Source: Hyphomonas sp. L-53-1-40
GTDB lineage: Bacteria; Pseudomonadota; Alphaproteobacteria; Caulobacterales; Hyphomonadaceae
Length of the DNA stretch: 64,000 nt
Assembly: GCF_000682775.1 (NCBI RefSeq)
Contig: NZ_AWFI01000012.1
Coordinates: 558,001-622,000, forward strand
Direction: 5' to 3'
The position numbers and the translations under genes are program-made. Below the pieces are notes generated by a model that saw nothing but the letters and a program-made list of their open reading frames with translations, was not told where the DNA came from and did not search any database. Shown piece after piece: positions 35,657-43,715 of the stretch (position 1 is its first letter; each line of letters opens with the position of its first letter).

Positions 35657-36382
35657 TCAGTTAACCACCCCGTCACGAAACACGAAAACCGGATCTGCTG
35701 TTGGCCAATTCGATTCGCAATCAAGCACCAGATCAATTCCATCGGTTACCGAGTCGGGCAGTTGAATGCCACAGCCCGCGATCAGCGCCGTATGGTCAGC
35801 ATAGTCCACAACATAGAAGGCTCGGTCCGTCCCGGTTTCGAACTTGCTGATACGCAAATCGCCGGTATCGAAAACGGTTGCCACCTGCTCACCGTCTCCA
35901 GGCAACAAAGCGAGCAGCGCCGCATCGAACCCACCGGCTGGACGGTCCTCGACATAGATCAGCGCATCGGACACCTCATAGGCGCGATTTAGCAGTCCGA
36001 GAAACTCGCCCGTGCCGGACGGTCCCGCTACTGGAAGAGAAGATTCCCTTCCGGCACGCCACGCAGCGTTTCGCATCTCGTCTAGGCCTTCAATATCCTC
36101 ACCGCGCAAGGATAGAAGCATAACAGCGTCGGTGTTCCGCAAGCTCGCTCGCGTCATGTCGAGTGTCATGCCGGCCGGCGCGCCGAATATGACCCGTTTT
36201 CCGCCTGCCAGAACATGGACGCAAGCCCCGGGCAAACTCCGCTCTGTACAAGGCAGCACAGCGAAATCTGTCGAATGCACAATCAAATCCGCTCGTGCCG
36301 TCTCGGCATCTTTGGAAGTCACCGGATTGCATGCGGCGAGCGCAGTAGCGCATACGACAATCCCAAGAGCTCGAAATTTCAT
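35657..36382 (-). CDS. Lipoprotein with a degenerate metallo-beta-lactamase-like fold
   Basis: The ATG at 36382 with AGGGTGGG upstream gives 241 residues and a lipoprotein signal (LAACN, Cys 18). Residues about 60-128 line up by eye with the RNase Z/arylsulfatase-type MBL core: GAPAGMTLDMTRASLRNTDA, then LSLRGEDIEG where THxHxDH would bind zinc, then an entry like WRAGRESSLPVAGPSGTGEF. The metal histidines are missing, so it is unlikely to be a hydrolase. It follows the FAH gene by 13 bases. The fold call is inference. Confidence 0.6.
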   Translation of the reverse strand: MKFRALGIVVCATALAACNPVTSKDAETARADLIVHSTDFAVLPCTERSLPGACVHVLAGGKRVIFGAPAGMTLDMTRASLRNTDAVMLLSLRGEDIEGLDEMRNAAWRAGRESSLPVAGPSGTGEFLGLLNRAYEVSDALIYVEDRPAGGFDAALLALLPGDGEQVATVFDTGDLRISKFETGTDRAFYVVDYADHTALIAGCGIQLPDSVTDGIDLVLDCESNWPTADPVFVFRDGVVN

Positions 36383-36395
36383 GATCGTACCCACC

Positions 36396-37232
36396 CTACC
36401 CGATCCGCGTGTCTCCGGGTTCGGTTACGATTTCGTTTTCGATGACACCGACCTGATCAATTTCCAGACGCACCCGGTCGCCCACCTTCAGCCACTTCGG
36501 TGGGGTGAACCCACCCCCAACACCCGCAGGCGTACCTGTGAAGATGAGGTCACCCGGCTCCAGCGTGAAGGCGGCAGTAAGATGCGCAATCTGCGCAGGA
36601 ATGTCATGGATCATGTCGCGTACATGACCGGTCTGGCGCAACTCATCATTCACAAAGCTGCGCAGTTCCACTGAAGCCAGATCCTCGATTTCGTCCGGTG
36701 TTACAAGAGCCGGACCAAACGGGGCGTGGGTGTCGAAACCCTTGCCCATGATCATGGTCTGGCTCGCGCGCTGCCAGTCACGCACCGAGTAGTCACAGCC
36801 GACGCAAAAGCCGGCGACGATTTCCATCGCCCGCTCACGTGGCACGTGCCGGCCATGCTTGCCGATGACAACAACCAGTTCGACTTCATAGTCCAGCTGA
36901 TCAGAAACCTTGGGTAGATGCACGCGGCCGAAGGGCTTGTTGGCCGATGTCGCCTGCTTGTTGAACCATTTCTGCACCTGCGGAGATTTTGTATCCACAA
37001 AACTCACACTCTCGGCGGCATGGGCGGCATAGTTCACCCCAATCCCCAAAATCTTGCGGGGGCGCTCCACCGGCGCCAGCAGATCGAGCGTTTTCAACGG
37101 GACCGGCAAAGCGTCTGATCCTGTAATTGCCAGCGCATCTTGCAGAGTTGTCGCACCTGTCGGCCGGACGCTGTCCCCGTCCAGAACTCCATAGCGAGCG
37201 GTACCATTTTCTGCGAACCGAACCAGCTTCAT
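36396..37232 (-). CDS. Fumarylacetoacetate hydrolase family protein
   Basis: The 278-residue product has a short N-terminal domain then the FAH beta-roll: ILGIGVNYAAHAAE, the metal-binding glutamates in DYEVELVVVIGK, GKGFDTHAPFGP and GDLIFTGTPAGVG. Members cleave carbon-carbon bonds of diketo acids or act as decarboxylases in aromatic degradation (for example 2-keto-3-deoxy sugar acids or homoprotocatechuate steps). The substrate is unknown. It is upstream of the MBL-like lipoprotein gene. Confidence 0.93.
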   Translation of the reverse strand: MKLVRFAENGTARYGVLDGDSVRPTGATTLQDALAITGSDALPVPLKTLDLLAPVERPRKILGIGVNYAAHAAESVSFVDTKSPQVQKWFNKQATSANKPFGRVHLPKVSDQLDYEVELVVVIGKHGRHVPRERAMEIVAGFCVGCDYSVRDWQRASQTMIMGKGFDTHAPFGPALVTPDEIEDLASVELRSFVNDELRQTGHVRDMIHDIPAQIAHLTAAFTLEPGDLIFTGTPAGVGGGFTPPKWLKVGDRVRLEIDQVGVIENEIVTEPGDTRIG

Positions 37233-37344
37233 TGCGTTACTCTCCTGTCACACTTTTTCCGCAAACGCGTTGCAAGCCGTTCATGTGCCGTTGTGATGAC
37301 ACTTGGCAAGGGCTAGGCACAAAGCTTGTATAGAGGATGCCAGT

Positions 37345-39003
37345 ATGGATCTCGGCGTACGTGCCCAGGAGAGCTCGCTCAAGAGTATTTTCGGCCCCAG
37401 CGAACGGCTCTGCATGCCGCCCTACCAGAGAAGTTACTCCTGGACGGAGCGCGAGGCTGGCGAACTCCTGACTGACCTTCTTGACGCCGCCGAAACCGGC
37501 ACACCCCACTTTGTCGGGGCTGTGGTTCTGAACCGCGGCACGGAAGAAGGCTTGCTGGAGATTGTCGACGGCCAGCAGCGCCTCACGACGCTGACCATCC
37601 TGCTCTCTGTCCTGCGAGACATTGAATCCGACCCGTCGAAAAGTGCGGAAATTCACGCTCTGATTGCTGACGAGGCACGCCCCATGCTGGGAGAGACCGC
37701 GAGTTGGCGCTTGCAACTTAACCATATGGACGGGCCGTTTTTCCGCCACATGATTCAGACCCCCGGTGCCACGCTGCGGCTGGATGGCGAGTCCGGGGAC
37801 AGTGACAGCCAACGTCGCATGGTTCAAAATGCCCGCACGCTACTGAAGCGCGTGAAGGCCCTGTCAGACACAGATCGGAATGCCCTGGCAGATGTCACGA
37901 TGAATCGCTGCGCGCTGGTTCGCGTGGTGGTGAACGACAAGGACCAGGGCTTCAAGGTCTTCCGTGTACTCAACACGCGCGGCAAAGAGCCGGGCGCACA
38001 CGACATCATCAAGACCGAACTGTTCCAAAGGTCGAAGTTCACGACTGAAGAAGCAAGCTTTTACTCAGAGCGCTGGGCCGAGCATGAGGCTGCTCTGGGC
38101 GGCAGCGCGTTCGACGACCTGCTTCGCCAGATCCGCTCAATCTATGACAAATCATCGAAGGGTGAGTTGATCACCGGCTTCCTGAAAAACGTCATCCCGA
38201 AGATCACCGCACGCGGTTTCCTTGATGACGTCCTACCCCGCTATGTCGCAGCGTACAAGGTCATCACAACCGCCAATTTGGACAAAGGCCCACACGCCAA
38301 ACTGATCAGTGACAAGCTGAACCAGATGCGCGCGCTGGATCAGACAAGCTGGCGCGCTCCGGCGCTCAAATTCCTTGTCGAGCATGGCGTTGAACATGAG
38401 AGTGCGCCGGAATTCTTCACCAAGCTGGAGCGGCTTTCGTATATCATCATGCTGGTCCTCACTGATCGCGACCAACGCACAAAACGCTTCAACAAGGTGA
38501 ACGAGAATATCGGCAACAGCCGCACGCTGTATGGCCGCGGGAGCCCGTTCAACATCACCAAGGATGAGTCCCGCCGCGCCTTTGACAGAATGCTTGGCCG
38601 GTTCGCAACGTTCGGTCAGAGGCGCTCAATGGCGCTGCGCCTGAATGCGGCGCTGGACGGCGGCTTCACCATTGCTCCTCAGTCTGACGCGACGGTCGAA
38701 CATGTCCTGCCCCGCAATATCAGCGAAGATAGCCACTGGATGATCACCTGGCCGGATCCGGCCAAGCGGCGCGAGCAGTGCGACACGCTCGGCAATTTCG
38801 TCCTGCTGACCAACAAGGTGAACCAGAAAGCCGACCGGCTCGACTATCGCGCCAAGAAAGAAGTCTATTTCAATGGCGGTGGCGGACAGGATTTCGCGCT
38901 GACACGAGATCTGGTTGATCAGGAAGCCTGGACGTCAGAAGTGGTTAGAAAACGTACGGAACGGCTCGCCGAAATCCTCATGATAGAATGGCAACTCGCC
39001 TGA
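37345..39003 (+). CDS. DUF262/DUF1524 protein (GmrSD-like putative restriction/defence nuclease)
   Basis: The 552-residue single polypeptide combines both halves of GmrSD-type enzymes. The N-terminal DUF262 domain has MPPYQRSYSWTEREAGELL and the nucleotide-handling motif DGQQR at residues 75-79. The C-terminal DUF1524 nuclease has His453 in EHVLPRN (HxxP) and Asn residues in LGNFVLLTNKVNQ (484, 490, 493). Relatives degrade modified phage DNA in an NTP-dependent way. GAGG lies 8 bases before the ATG at 37345. It stands alone among metabolic genes. Confidence 0.88.
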   Translation: MDLGVRAQESSLKSIFGPSERLCMPPYQRSYSWTEREAGELLTDLLDAAETGTPHFVGAVVLNRGTEEGLLEIVDGQQRLTTLTILLSVLRDIESDPSKSAEIHALIADEARPMLGETASWRLQLNHMDGPFFRHMIQTPGATLRLDGESGDSDSQRRMVQNARTLLKRVKALSDTDRNALADVTMNRCALVRVVVNDKDQGFKVFRVLNTRGKEPGAHDIIKTELFQRSKFTTEEASFYSERWAEHEAALGGSAFDDLLRQIRSIYDKSSKGELITGFLKNVIPKITARGFLDDVLPRYVAAYKVITTANLDKGPHAKLISDKLNQMRALDQTSWRAPALKFLVEHGVEHESAPEFFTKLERLSYIIMLVLTDRDQRTKRFNKVNENIGNSRTLYGRGSPFNITKDESRRAFDRMLGRFATFGQRRSMALRLNAALDGGFTIAPQSDATVEHVLPRNISEDSHWMITWPDPAKRREQCDTLGNFVLLTNKVNQKADRLDYRAKKEVYFNGGGGQDFALTRDLVDQEAWTSEVVRKRTERLAEILMIEWQLA

Positions 39004-39086
39004 TCGGCTTTTCCTAGCGTGACCCCTGTTCGAAGCGGACTCCTGTGCTAACGAGTCTGCAACGATAAATGTTAGGGAGCCTCACC

Positions 39087-39854
39087 ATGAGCCTGTTCGA
39101 CCTTACGGGAAAAACTGCTGTCATCACCGGATCTTCGCGTGGCATAGGCAAGTCCATCGCCGAGCAGATGGCCGAACAAGGCGCGCGCGTGGTGATCTCG
39201 TCCCGCAAGCCGGGCCCGTGCCAGGAGGTAGCTGACGCGTTGAACGCCAAGCATGGCGATGGGACGGCGATTGCAATCCCGGCCAATATTTCTTCGAAGG
39301 ATGACCTGAAGAATCTGGCCGAGAAAACACGGGCCGAATTCGGCCAGATCGACATTCTCGTCTGCAATGCGGCGTCGAACCCGTATTATGGCCCGCTGGA
39401 GGAGATCGATGACGAATCCTTTGAGAAGATCTTGTCCAACAACATCATCTCAAACCACTGGCTGATCCAGTTGGTCGCGCCTGAAATGAAAGAGCGCAAG
39501 GATGGCGCCATCGTTATCATCTCGTCAATCGGCGGCCTGAAAGGCTCAAGTACAATTGGCGCATACAATATCTCCAAAGCTGCCGACTTCCAGCTGGCCC
39601 GCAATTACGCACTCGAGCTCGGCCCTCACAATATTCGGGTGAACTGTGTCGCACCAGGCCTGATTAAGACAGATTTCGCCCGGGCCCTGTGGGAGAACCC
39701 CGAAATGGCGGCACGCGTCGAAAAAGGCACGCCCATGCGTCGCATCGGCGATCCGGAAGATATTGCTGGCGCCGCTGTCTTCCTCGCCTCCAAGGCGGGC
39801 GCCTACATGGCCGGCCAGATGGTGGTCGTGGACGGCGGGTCCGTGATCGTTTGA
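39087..39854 (+). CDS. SDR family oxidoreductase
   Basis: The 255-residue classical short-chain dehydrogenase has the cofactor motif TGSSRGIG near residue 13, CNAAS for structure, catalytic Ser in ISSIGG, and YNISK as YxxxK. It probably prefers NADP(H) or NAD(H) on a hydroxy- or ketoacyl-type substrate, but this cannot be told from sequence. GGGAG precedes the ATG at 39087. It starts an operon with a tRNA-binding protein and a thioesterase. Confidence 0.93.
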   Translation: MSLFDLTGKTAVITGSSRGIGKSIAEQMAEQGARVVISSRKPGPCQEVADALNAKHGDGTAIAIPANISSKDDLKNLAEKTRAEFGQIDILVCNAASNPYYGPLEEIDDESFEKILSNNIISNHWLIQLVAPEMKERKDGAIVIISSIGGLKGSSTIGAYNISKAADFQLARNYALELGPHNIRVNCVAPGLIKTDFARALWENPEMAARVEKGTPMRRIGDPEDIAGAAVFLASKAGAYMAGQMVVVDGGSVIV

Positions 39855-39857
39855 TCC

Positions 39858-40229
39858 GTGCATCTTACAGACTCTCCTGAATCCGGCCCCGCCGACGAAA
39901 CCAGTTTCGATACGTTTCGCCAGATCGACATTCGCGTCGGCACCATTATTGAGGCTGCGCCGCTGGAAGGCGCGCGCAAGCCTTCCATCCGCCTCCTGAT
40001 CGATTTCGGACCGGGCGTCGGCACAAAGAAATCGTCGGCGCAGATAACCGAACATTATTCCCCCGAACAACTGGTTGGACGACAAGTCGCGGCCGTGGTC
40101 AATTTTCCACCGCGCCAGATCGGCAAATTCATGTCTGAAGTCCTGACGCTGGGTTTTCCGGACACGGATAACCGCATCGTCCTGTTCTCTCCAGATCATC
40201 CAGTTCCCAATGGCGCGAGACTCGCATGA
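39858..40229 (+). CDS. tRNA-binding domain protein (CsaA-like)
   Basis: The 123-residue product is one EMAP/Trbp111-type OB-fold: FRQIDIRVGTIIEAAPLEGARKPSIRLLIDFG, then the SSAQITEHY and VGRQVAAVVNFPPRQIG segments typical of CsaA. Such proteins bind tRNA and have been described as export chaperones. The start is GTG 3 bases after the SDR gene, and the end overlaps the thioesterase gene (ATGA). Confidence 0.9.
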   Translation: MHLTDSPESGPADETSFDTFRQIDIRVGTIIEAAPLEGARKPSIRLLIDFGPGVGTKKSSAQITEHYSPEQLVGRQVAAVVNFPPRQIGKFMSEVLTLGFPDTDNRIVLFSPDHPVPNGARLA

Positions 40230-40705
40230 CAGAACACACGCTTTCCACCCAAGCCAAAACCTTCCTCAGCAATTTGCAAGATGGCACATGGCAGCCTCCA
40301 CTCGGCCTCAAGAACCTCGGCATCCGCCCGGATCTCTGGCTGAAGGAATTCGACTATGGCTATACGCGGTATGAGTGGCCGAATACGGGCGACCGCGATA
40401 TCAGTGAGAACCGCGCCTTCGGCGGTTGGGTAGCTGGCTTTTCAGACCATATCGTATCCATCACCATGGCAAGCGCGCTGGCCGAAGGCGAATGGTTCAC
40501 GACAATGGAATTGCAGACCCGCATTCTACGCCCTGTCGGCCACGGCCTGATCACGATCGAAGGTCGACTTGTCAGTCGCGGTCGCACGACTGGGCTGGTC
40601 GAAGCCGAGTGGAAGGATGCCAATGGACGCCTGCTGGCAAAGATCACCGCCGCCAAGGCCATCCGGACCCGCGACGAGTTGGGCCAGCCTGCCATCTCGA
40701 AATAA
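40226..40705 (+). CDS. PaaI-type hot-dog thioesterase
   Basis: The 159-residue hot-dog-fold protein has an AFGGWVAGFSDHIVSITMASAL helix with the central Asp, then FTTMELQTRILRPVGHGLITIEGRLVSRGRTTGLVEAEWKD strands. It would hydrolyse an acyl-CoA or aryl-CoA thioester. It is the last gene of the SDR operon, whose enzymes together suggest acyl-CoA handling. Confidence 0.82.
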   Translation: MTEHTLSTQAKTFLSNLQDGTWQPPLGLKNLGIRPDLWLKEFDYGYTRYEWPNTGDRDISENRAFGGWVAGFSDHIVSITMASALAEGEWFTTMELQTRILRPVGHGLITIEGRLVSRGRTTGLVEAEWKDANGRLLAKITAAKAIRTRDELGQPAISK

Positions 40706-40777
40706 GGCAATATCAGGACATCAGGAACCTGAGCATCAGCGCCCCGTTTATAGCATAAGCTATTTAAGGAGCTGACC

Positions 40778-41173
40778 ATGATGAAGTCATTGAAATATGT
40801 TGCCGCAGCTGGCGCTCTGAGCGCTGCGACCGCACTCGCCACATCCCCAGCATACGCTCAACTCGGCATCGGCGTTGGGGTGGACACCGATGTGGAAGTC
40901 GGGGTCGGGGTAAGAACTGCGGATCCACATCCGCGGCATCGCCACGAAACATATGTTTATGATGGTTATGAGTCCGGTCATTGGCACACACGCCACGAGA
41001 TACGTCGCGAGCACCGCTGGAACGCGCGCTATAAGGGCTACGACTGTTATGAGTCCTTCCAGTATACTTGGGAAGACGGCGAGCGCGTTCGCTATGACAC
41101 AACGTTCTGCTATAATGATAATGGCCGCAAGTATGAACCTGATGGTGTTCGCGCAACCGTGAAAGTTCGCTAG
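40778..41173 (+). CDS. Small exported protein rich in Arg, Tyr and Asp
   Basis: The 131-residue product has a signal peptide ending AYAQ, a Gly/Val repeat (GIGVGVDTDVEVGVGV), a His/Arg-rich middle (PHPRHRHET, HWHTRHEIRREHRWNARYKGYDCYES) and two cysteines (CYES, FCYN) that may pair in the periplasm. AAGGAG lies before a double ATG (40778 or 40781). The His cluster might bind metal. No family is recognised. Confidence 0.7.
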   Translation: MMKSLKYVAAAGALSAATALATSPAYAQLGIGVGVDTDVEVGVGVRTADPHPRHRHETYVYDGYESGHWHTRHEIRREHRWNARYKGYDCYESFQYTWEDGERVRYDTTFCYNDNGRKYEPDGVRATVKVR

Positions 41174-41194
41174 CAACACGATGAAATGACTGTC

Positions 41195-41225
41195 AAATCC
41201 CCGTGCTTCAGGCGCGGGGATTTTT
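41195..41225. terminator. Bidirectional intrinsic terminator overlapping the end of queA
   Basis: Stem AAATCCCCG (41195-41203) with CGGGGATTT (41215-41223), flanked by T residues on the plus side. It ends the small exported protein gene. The queA stop codon (41208-41210) lies inside its loop side, so the same hairpin also marks the end of the gyrA-coaD-ppi-queA run. Confidence 0.85.
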
Positions 41226-42281
41226 CGTTGGGAGTAACAGGCAAGCATCGCCATACGAGTAGAAACGGTACTCACTGGCAATAGCGTGTGCATAAGCCGC
41301 CTGCATGATCTCCGTCCCCATCAGTGCGCACACCAGCATGAAAAGGCTGGAGCCCGAAAGGTGGAAATTCGTCACCAGGGCGTCTGTCGCGCGAACGGCA
41401 TCGCCCGGCTTCAGGAAGATGTCCGTTGGGCCAGTCGCCGCGTGCAGGATACCATCCGTATCAACACAACTCTCCAGTGTTCGCATAGCCGTTGTGCCGA
41501 CTGGCACCACACGGTGTCCACCGGCCCGCGCCGTGTTCAGCCTGACCGCCACCTCCGGCGTCAGACGTCTCCATTCTTCATGCAGACGATTTGCTTCAAG
41601 CTGCGCAGCTTCCAATGGTTTGAACGTGCCGAGCCCAACATGCAGGCGGACGATCTCCCGCACAATGCCAGCCGCATCAACGTCAGCCAACAAGCGGGGT
41701 GTGAAGTGCAAACCAGCTGTAGGAGCGGCAACGGAGGCTGCGTCCTCGCCAGCAAACCTGGTCTGATAAGTTTCGCGGTCCATGGCATCCGCCGGGCGGC
41801 GGCGCGCGATGTATGGCGGCAACGGCATCGCGCCATGGGCTTGGAGCGCTTCGGTCAATGCATCACCCGCAAGCGAGAAGCACAATTCTATTTCGCCGCC
41901 TTCATGGCGACCAGTGATCTCAGCGGAAAAGCCTTCGGCAAAGATAATCGTGTCGCTTTCTTTCAGCCGACGACCCGGCCTTGCCAGTGCGCGCCAACGC
42001 CGCGCATCCATCCGCTCGGTCAGATTGACATCGCACGCCACGTCCTGCCCAGACTCATCGCGCGCCGGACGGACGCCGGTCAATGCAGCGGGCAGCACAC
42101 GCGTGTCATTGAAAACCATGACATCACCAGCCGACAGGTAGCGCGGCAGGTCACGTATAGTCGCATCTTCCAACCGCCCATCGCCATGCACCACCAGCAG
42201 ACGCGCAGAATCCTGCGGATCGGCCGGGCGCAGCGCAATCAACTGCTCCGGCAGGTCAAACTCGAATTCGGACAAGTCCAT
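41208..42281 (-). CDS. queA: S-adenosylmethionine:tRNA ribosyltransferase-isomerase QueA
   Basis: The 357-residue enzyme of queuosine synthesis transfers ribose from SAM to preQ1 in tRNA. Characteristic segments are the N-terminal FDLPEQLIALRPADPQDSARLLV, MVFNDTRVLPAAL, TAGLHFTPRLL, HVGLGTFKPL and the C-terminal NFHLSGSSLFMLVCALMG. queE, another queuosine gene, lies at 55.6 kb. The stop codon is within a terminator hairpin. Confidence 0.97.
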   Translation of the reverse strand: MDLSEFEFDLPEQLIALRPADPQDSARLLVVHGDGRLEDATIRDLPRYLSAGDVMVFNDTRVLPAALTGVRPARDESGQDVACDVNLTERMDARRWRALARPGRRLKESDTIIFAEGFSAEITGRHEGGEIELCFSLAGDALTEALQAHGAMPLPPYIARRRPADAMDRETYQTRFAGEDAASVAAPTAGLHFTPRLLADVDAAGIVREIVRLHVGLGTFKPLEAAQLEANRLHEEWRRLTPEVAVRLNTARAGGHRVVPVGTTAMRTLESCVDTDGILHAATGPTDIFLKPGDAVRATDALVTNFHLSGSSLFMLVCALMGTEIMQAAYAHAIASEYRFYSYGDACLLLPTKNPRA

Positions 42282-42307
42282 GCGGCGATGCCCCGACCAG
42301 AAAGTCT

Positions 42308-43177
42308 CTAGTCTTCAACGACCGTTGGAACGGGCGGCAGGCTACAAACATGCGGACGGCCGGGCCCGGTGATCAGGTCGGCAAACAGATCACTGTCCGT
42401 GCGCATGACCCAAGCCTGGGGGCGCTCACCTTCCGGCAGGGCAGCCGGATCCGCGACCACTCCATCAGTGCCATTCGGACCTTTCTTAATCGACATGACC
42501 ACATCCTGCCCGTCAAGCACACGGCCCCAGGCGGTGTATTGCTTGTCGAGATGCTCGGTATGTCCACGCATCAGGAAGAATTGCGAATTGCCGGAGTTCA
42601 CATCATTGCCAAGGCGCGCAGTAGACACCACGCCCGCGCAATGCGGGATCCAGCTTTCGATGGTTTCGTTCCCGAGGTCTTGAGCCAGCCAAAGCGGGCG
42701 AGTCGCGATCGGAAAGCCGTTGATATAGCCATTGTCTGCGTCGTCGCGCTCACCAATCGCATAATCCAGCGGCATCTCCTCCGGATTGCGGCGGAACGTG
42801 AATTCAGCTTCGATGCCCGGCAGGCCAGAGCCCGTACCATTGATGGCGCGAATGTCGCCACCTTGCGCCATGAAACCTTCGATCACGCGATGGAACTTGG
42901 TGCCCGCATAATCGCCAGACCGGATAATGGTAGAAAATTGCGCGAAATGCTTGGGAGCGACTTCCGGGAACGCTTCGATCAGGATGCGCCCCTTGTTGGT
43001 ATTGAAAATGAACAGTCGCTCGGGGTCCACGGCACGCCAGTTGGCCATATCAGCCTTGACGTCTTCAACCGTAAAAGTTGCCGGGGCGTCTTCCGCTGGC
43101 GCTGCGCTTTCTGTGGTATCGGCCGTGGCTGTCAGGGCGATGGCGGAAGCGGCAAGCGCAAAAGCGGCAAACTTCAT
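42308..43177 (-). CDS. Cyclophilin-type peptidyl-prolyl cis-trans isomerase, exported
   Basis: The 289-residue product has a signal peptide (cleavage about ATA-DTT), a short linker, then a cyclophilin domain with FHRVIEGFMAQGGD (catalytic Arg), GLPGIEAEF, NDVNSGNSQFFLM and the late DGQDVVMSI. Insertions around 125-165 make it larger than minimal cyclophilins. It helps fold proteins in the periplasm. The ATG overlaps the coaD stop (ATGA), so it is in the gyrA-coaD operon. Confidence 0.93.
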   Translation of the reverse strand: MKFAAFALAASAIALTATADTTESAAPAEDAPATFTVEDVKADMANWRAVDPERLFIFNTNKGRILIEAFPEVAPKHFAQFSTIIRSGDYAGTKFHRVIEGFMAQGGDIRAINGTGSGLPGIEAEFTFRRNPEEMPLDYAIGERDDADNGYINGFPIATRPLWLAQDLGNETIESWIPHCAGVVSTARLGNDVNSGNSQFFLMRGHTEHLDKQYTAWGRVLDGQDVVMSIKKGPNGTDGVVADPAALPEGERPQAWVMRTDSDLFADLITGPGRPHVCSLPPVPTVVED

Positions 43178-43671
43178 TTTTCATACTTCTCCAGCAGGGC
43201 CCGTTTTACGTCGGGCGTTACAAACGGCGTGATATCCCCGCCCAGGCTCGCAATTTCCTTTACGAGCCGAGAGGCCACGGCCTGATGCCTAACATCGGCC
43301 ATGAGAAACACGGTTTCAATGTCGGGATTCAGTTGTTCGTTCATGGCGGTCATCTGAAATTCGTATTCGAAATCCTGAACCGCGCGCAGGCCACGCACGA
43401 TAATATGAGCTTCACAAGCCTCTGCGAACTTCATGAGCAAGCCATGCATCGGCATGACCTTGATATCGGCCAAGCCCGGTCCGTTCATTTTGGCGCACTC
43501 TGACCGCACCATGTCGACACGCTCCTGTAGCGGGAACAGGGGTTTCTTGGCCTCATTGATCGCCACGCCAATGATCAGCGTGTCCACCAGCTTGCGGGCT
43601 CGGCCAATGATATCAAGATGGCCGTTCGTCGGCGGGTCGAATGTTCCTGGATATAGTCCTACGCGATGCAA
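43174..43671 (-). CDS. coaD: Phosphopantetheine adenylyltransferase
   Basis: The 165-residue product carries out the penultimate CoA synthesis step. YPGTFDPPTNGHLDII holds the nucleotidyltransferase (T/H)xGH motif, and the ATP-binding VRGLRAVQDFEYEFQM and the late SRLVKEIASLGGDITPFV are standard. It starts 44 bases after gyrA and overlaps the isomerase gene, a gene order common in Alphaproteobacteria. Confidence 0.97.
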   Translation of the reverse strand: MHRVGLYPGTFDPPTNGHLDIIGRARKLVDTLIIGVAINEAKKPLFPLQERVDMVRSECAKMNGPGLADIKVMPMHGLLMKFAEACEAHIIVRGLRAVQDFEYEFQMTAMNEQLNPDIETVFLMADVRHQAVASRLVKEIASLGGDITPFVTPDVKRALLEKYEK

Positions 43672-43715
43672 AAGCCTGTCCTCCCCGCCTTTCAGGTCCG
43701 ATTTAAGTACGGGAT

